Source: Baffinella frigidus (taxonomy: Eukaryota > Cryptophyceae > Cryptomonadales > Baffinellaceae). From it: a DNA stretch of 27,013 nucleotides. The stretch is taken from NCBI GenBank assembly GCA_026770585.1, contig MU646367.1, forward strand, positions 759,972 through 786,984. Direction: 5' to 3'. The notes beneath the pieces were generated by a model. It did no database searches, had not been told where the DNA came from, and saw only the letters and a list, made by a program, of their open reading frames with translations. Of the stretch, positions 19,788-22,700 are shown piece after piece (the stretch's first letter is position 1; every line of letters starts with the position of its first letter). The position numbers and the translations under genes are program-made.

Positions 19788-22700
19788 ATGTTTGCTGTCT
19801 TGTCGCACTCACGCTGGGGCACATGGGCGGCGCCTGGACGCAGTCACCTGAGAGCATGGATGCAGTCGGCTTACATGATCTCAGCAAATACACCATTGGG
19901 CACCGACTTCTAGCTCTCATTTAGTTGGGTTGACTGACCATCCTCGCGTTAGCCGGATTTGTACTACACATCGGCATTATCAAACGAAGGGTAACACAGA
20001 AGAAGAAGACACCAATAACTAGCTCCAATTCCTTGTAAAACGACCACATTTTAAACGTTGTACCAGCACACGTATTGATAGGGTCTGGCGCTGGATAGCT
20101 AGCTAGTTTGCCATACGAAACAGCTAGCTATCAAGATAGGATGAGACGCTTTCTGGGTCCCAGCACTCACGTTACCCGGATTTGTGTACACCCAAGAAAT
20201 GAAGCTAGATGGGGGGAGGCGGTCCCTGGGATGCAGAGGGCAGACCTGGGGGCCTTCTCGCGCAGCATGCGGACGGAAGGCTCAGCCACAAGGCACTCCC
20301 CCTCCTTCCCAAACTGCCAGCCCTTCACGGGCGGCACGCCAGACTCCGAAGGGTTGAAGCCCAGGAGACCCTGCTTTCCGAGCTTCAGCGGGCGGGGTGC
20401 AAGGTTCCATGTGGCAAAGTTCCATATGGGTCAAAGCTCTTAGATGTTAGATCTAAACTTAGATCTAGCCTTGGATATTAGATCTAGCGATAGATTCAGT
20501 CTCAGGAATAGCGCTCGGAGGCCGTGCAACGTGTTTCTCCCGAACTCAAGGCTGTGACGACCGTATACCCCTACTGAAGAAATGGTGCGAGACGCAGGGT
20601 GCAGGGTGCGGCAGGGGAGCAGAGAGTAGGGTTCAGGGTTTTGAGTTGAGGGTTTAGGGTTAAGGCGTGCACCTTGTCGCTTCCGAACTCAAGGCCCAGC
20701 CACCACCCCACCCGCACCTCCGAGAACCACCAGTAGAAGCAGTACACCGCCCGGCACTCAGCACCCTCCTCTCCCTCCAAATCCTCACCCCCCCCTCCCG
20801 ACGCGCCGTCCTTGGCACCTTGCTCCCCCACCGCGCCTGTGCCCTTTTGGGGAAGAAGGGCAGGGTCGCGGGTGAGAAGCGCCCCCCCGGGCTTCCCCGA
20901 CGCGTCGGTACCCTTCGCGGCGGCGGGGGTACCGACGCGTCGGGCGGAGAGGTAGACGGGGCGCGCGTCGTCCTGGTCCACGTCGTCGTTCGCGAACGTC
21001 CTCAAGTCGGCCAGCGAGAACGCCGTGTTCAATGCCGGGTCCTGTGCCACGGGCGTCAGGGGAAAAGCAAGGTTGATTAATCTGTTACACGACAATGTTC
21101 GTTAACGAGGAGGCCGAGGCGCGAGTGCTCTAGCAGCCCTCACCACCCCGCGGGGTGGTGGAGGAATGGAGCGCCTCGCCCACTAGGACGAGCTCACCAC
21201 ACATCACACACCACACACCACACACCACACACCACGCCAGGGGTCCGCTCAGCACACGTTGCCTCTCGCAAGTGTCCGCCAACGGTGGCGGTGCACTATC
21301 AACACGTCGGCGTGTACACCATCACCCAGGGAGGGCGGGAAGGAGGATACGGGGCTGGACCGCGGTGCACCCCACAAGGCAGAGCTTCTCAGGCGCCAGC
21401 TCCCACTCCTCCTCGCCGTCCTCCCCCGCATCATTCGCATGCTGCCTTCCGGAGCCTTCCAACGCCTCCTTCGCCTCCTCCTCGCTCGCGTTTGCCTGTA
21501 CGTACAGGGGTGTACCTCAAATTTATGAAAACACACCGCTCTGGGACCCTATGGTTGACCAATAATGGGGTTCCTATGCTGGAAGCTTGGGAACGTCGTA
21601 GGGGTGGTGTGTGTTGTTGTTTCGAGGTACCCCTTGCGGACTTATATTGGAGCCATTTGTGGTAAATCGTTGTAAAAGCATGTTTTTTAAAACAGTGTGC
21701 GGGTGTTAAAGTCCTCCATCATAAATGGTGTACACATGGCTCCACGATAAGTCCCCTCCGCGCGTAGGCTTTCGGGTTCAGGCCCGCCTCAGAGCGACGC
21801 TGCCGGACAGCGCACAGGACAGTCCTGCCCTCACACTTTCCGCAGGCACGGAAAATGAGAGGACCACTTCGGGAATGGCACAGGCTCGACCCGCCTCGGG
21901 AGGGAAGCGGGGCAAACCGGGACGAGAGTCACCCGTACCACTCTTGACGAAACCGGGAAGGATTTGTGCCGGGACGATGACTAAACCAGGCAGGTTTAGA
22001 ACCAGGAAAATGGCTGTTTGGTTGACAGTCGTACTGACGGGGAATCTCACTGGAAGAGCTCTTCCGGGCATTGGCTCGTATCCCTCCAGTATCGCAAGGT
22101 TTAGGGTTTAGGGTTTAAGGTTTAGGGTTTAGGGTTTAGGGTTTAGGGTTTAGGGTTTAGGGTTTAGAGTTTTGGGTTTATGGTCAAGGGTTTAGGTTTT
22201 AGAGTTTAGAGTTTGGGGTTTGGGGTTTAGAGTCTAGGGTCTAGGGTCCAGGGTCTAAGATCTAGGGTCTAAAGTCTAGGGTTTAGGGTGCCAGAAGGCT
22301 GGGCAAGTGCCGCGAGGGATGGGGGTCTCGCCGGGCCAGGGGGCGCAACAGGGGAAGTGCATGCACAACACGCCCACTCAAGCCGACATTTCCCATCGTT
22401 TGGGAAATGCTGATTTGCACCAGACGGTGCAGTAATTTCGCAGAGGGGATGCGGGGGTGACCGGAACAGCGGGCACAGGCTGGCCACCCTCCCGAATAGC
22501 GAGGTTGAGCAGCAGGCGCACCACCGCCGGCTTCACGCTCAGGTTCGCCGTGAGCCCCTGCAGGGGGGAAGCACCTTCACTTAACCCTTCCACCTTTACG
22601 TAAAGCAGGTCCAGTTAACGTTGACTGAATCGGAACACGGCCGCGGAGAGCTGAGAGGTAAGGTCGGGGAACCACGCCGGGTCACACGTGGAAATGTCAA

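Noticed and set aside
21249-21536. Arg-rich minus-strand frame
   Set aside because: It is the wrong frame of exon 4; the acidic frame has the proper borders and phase.
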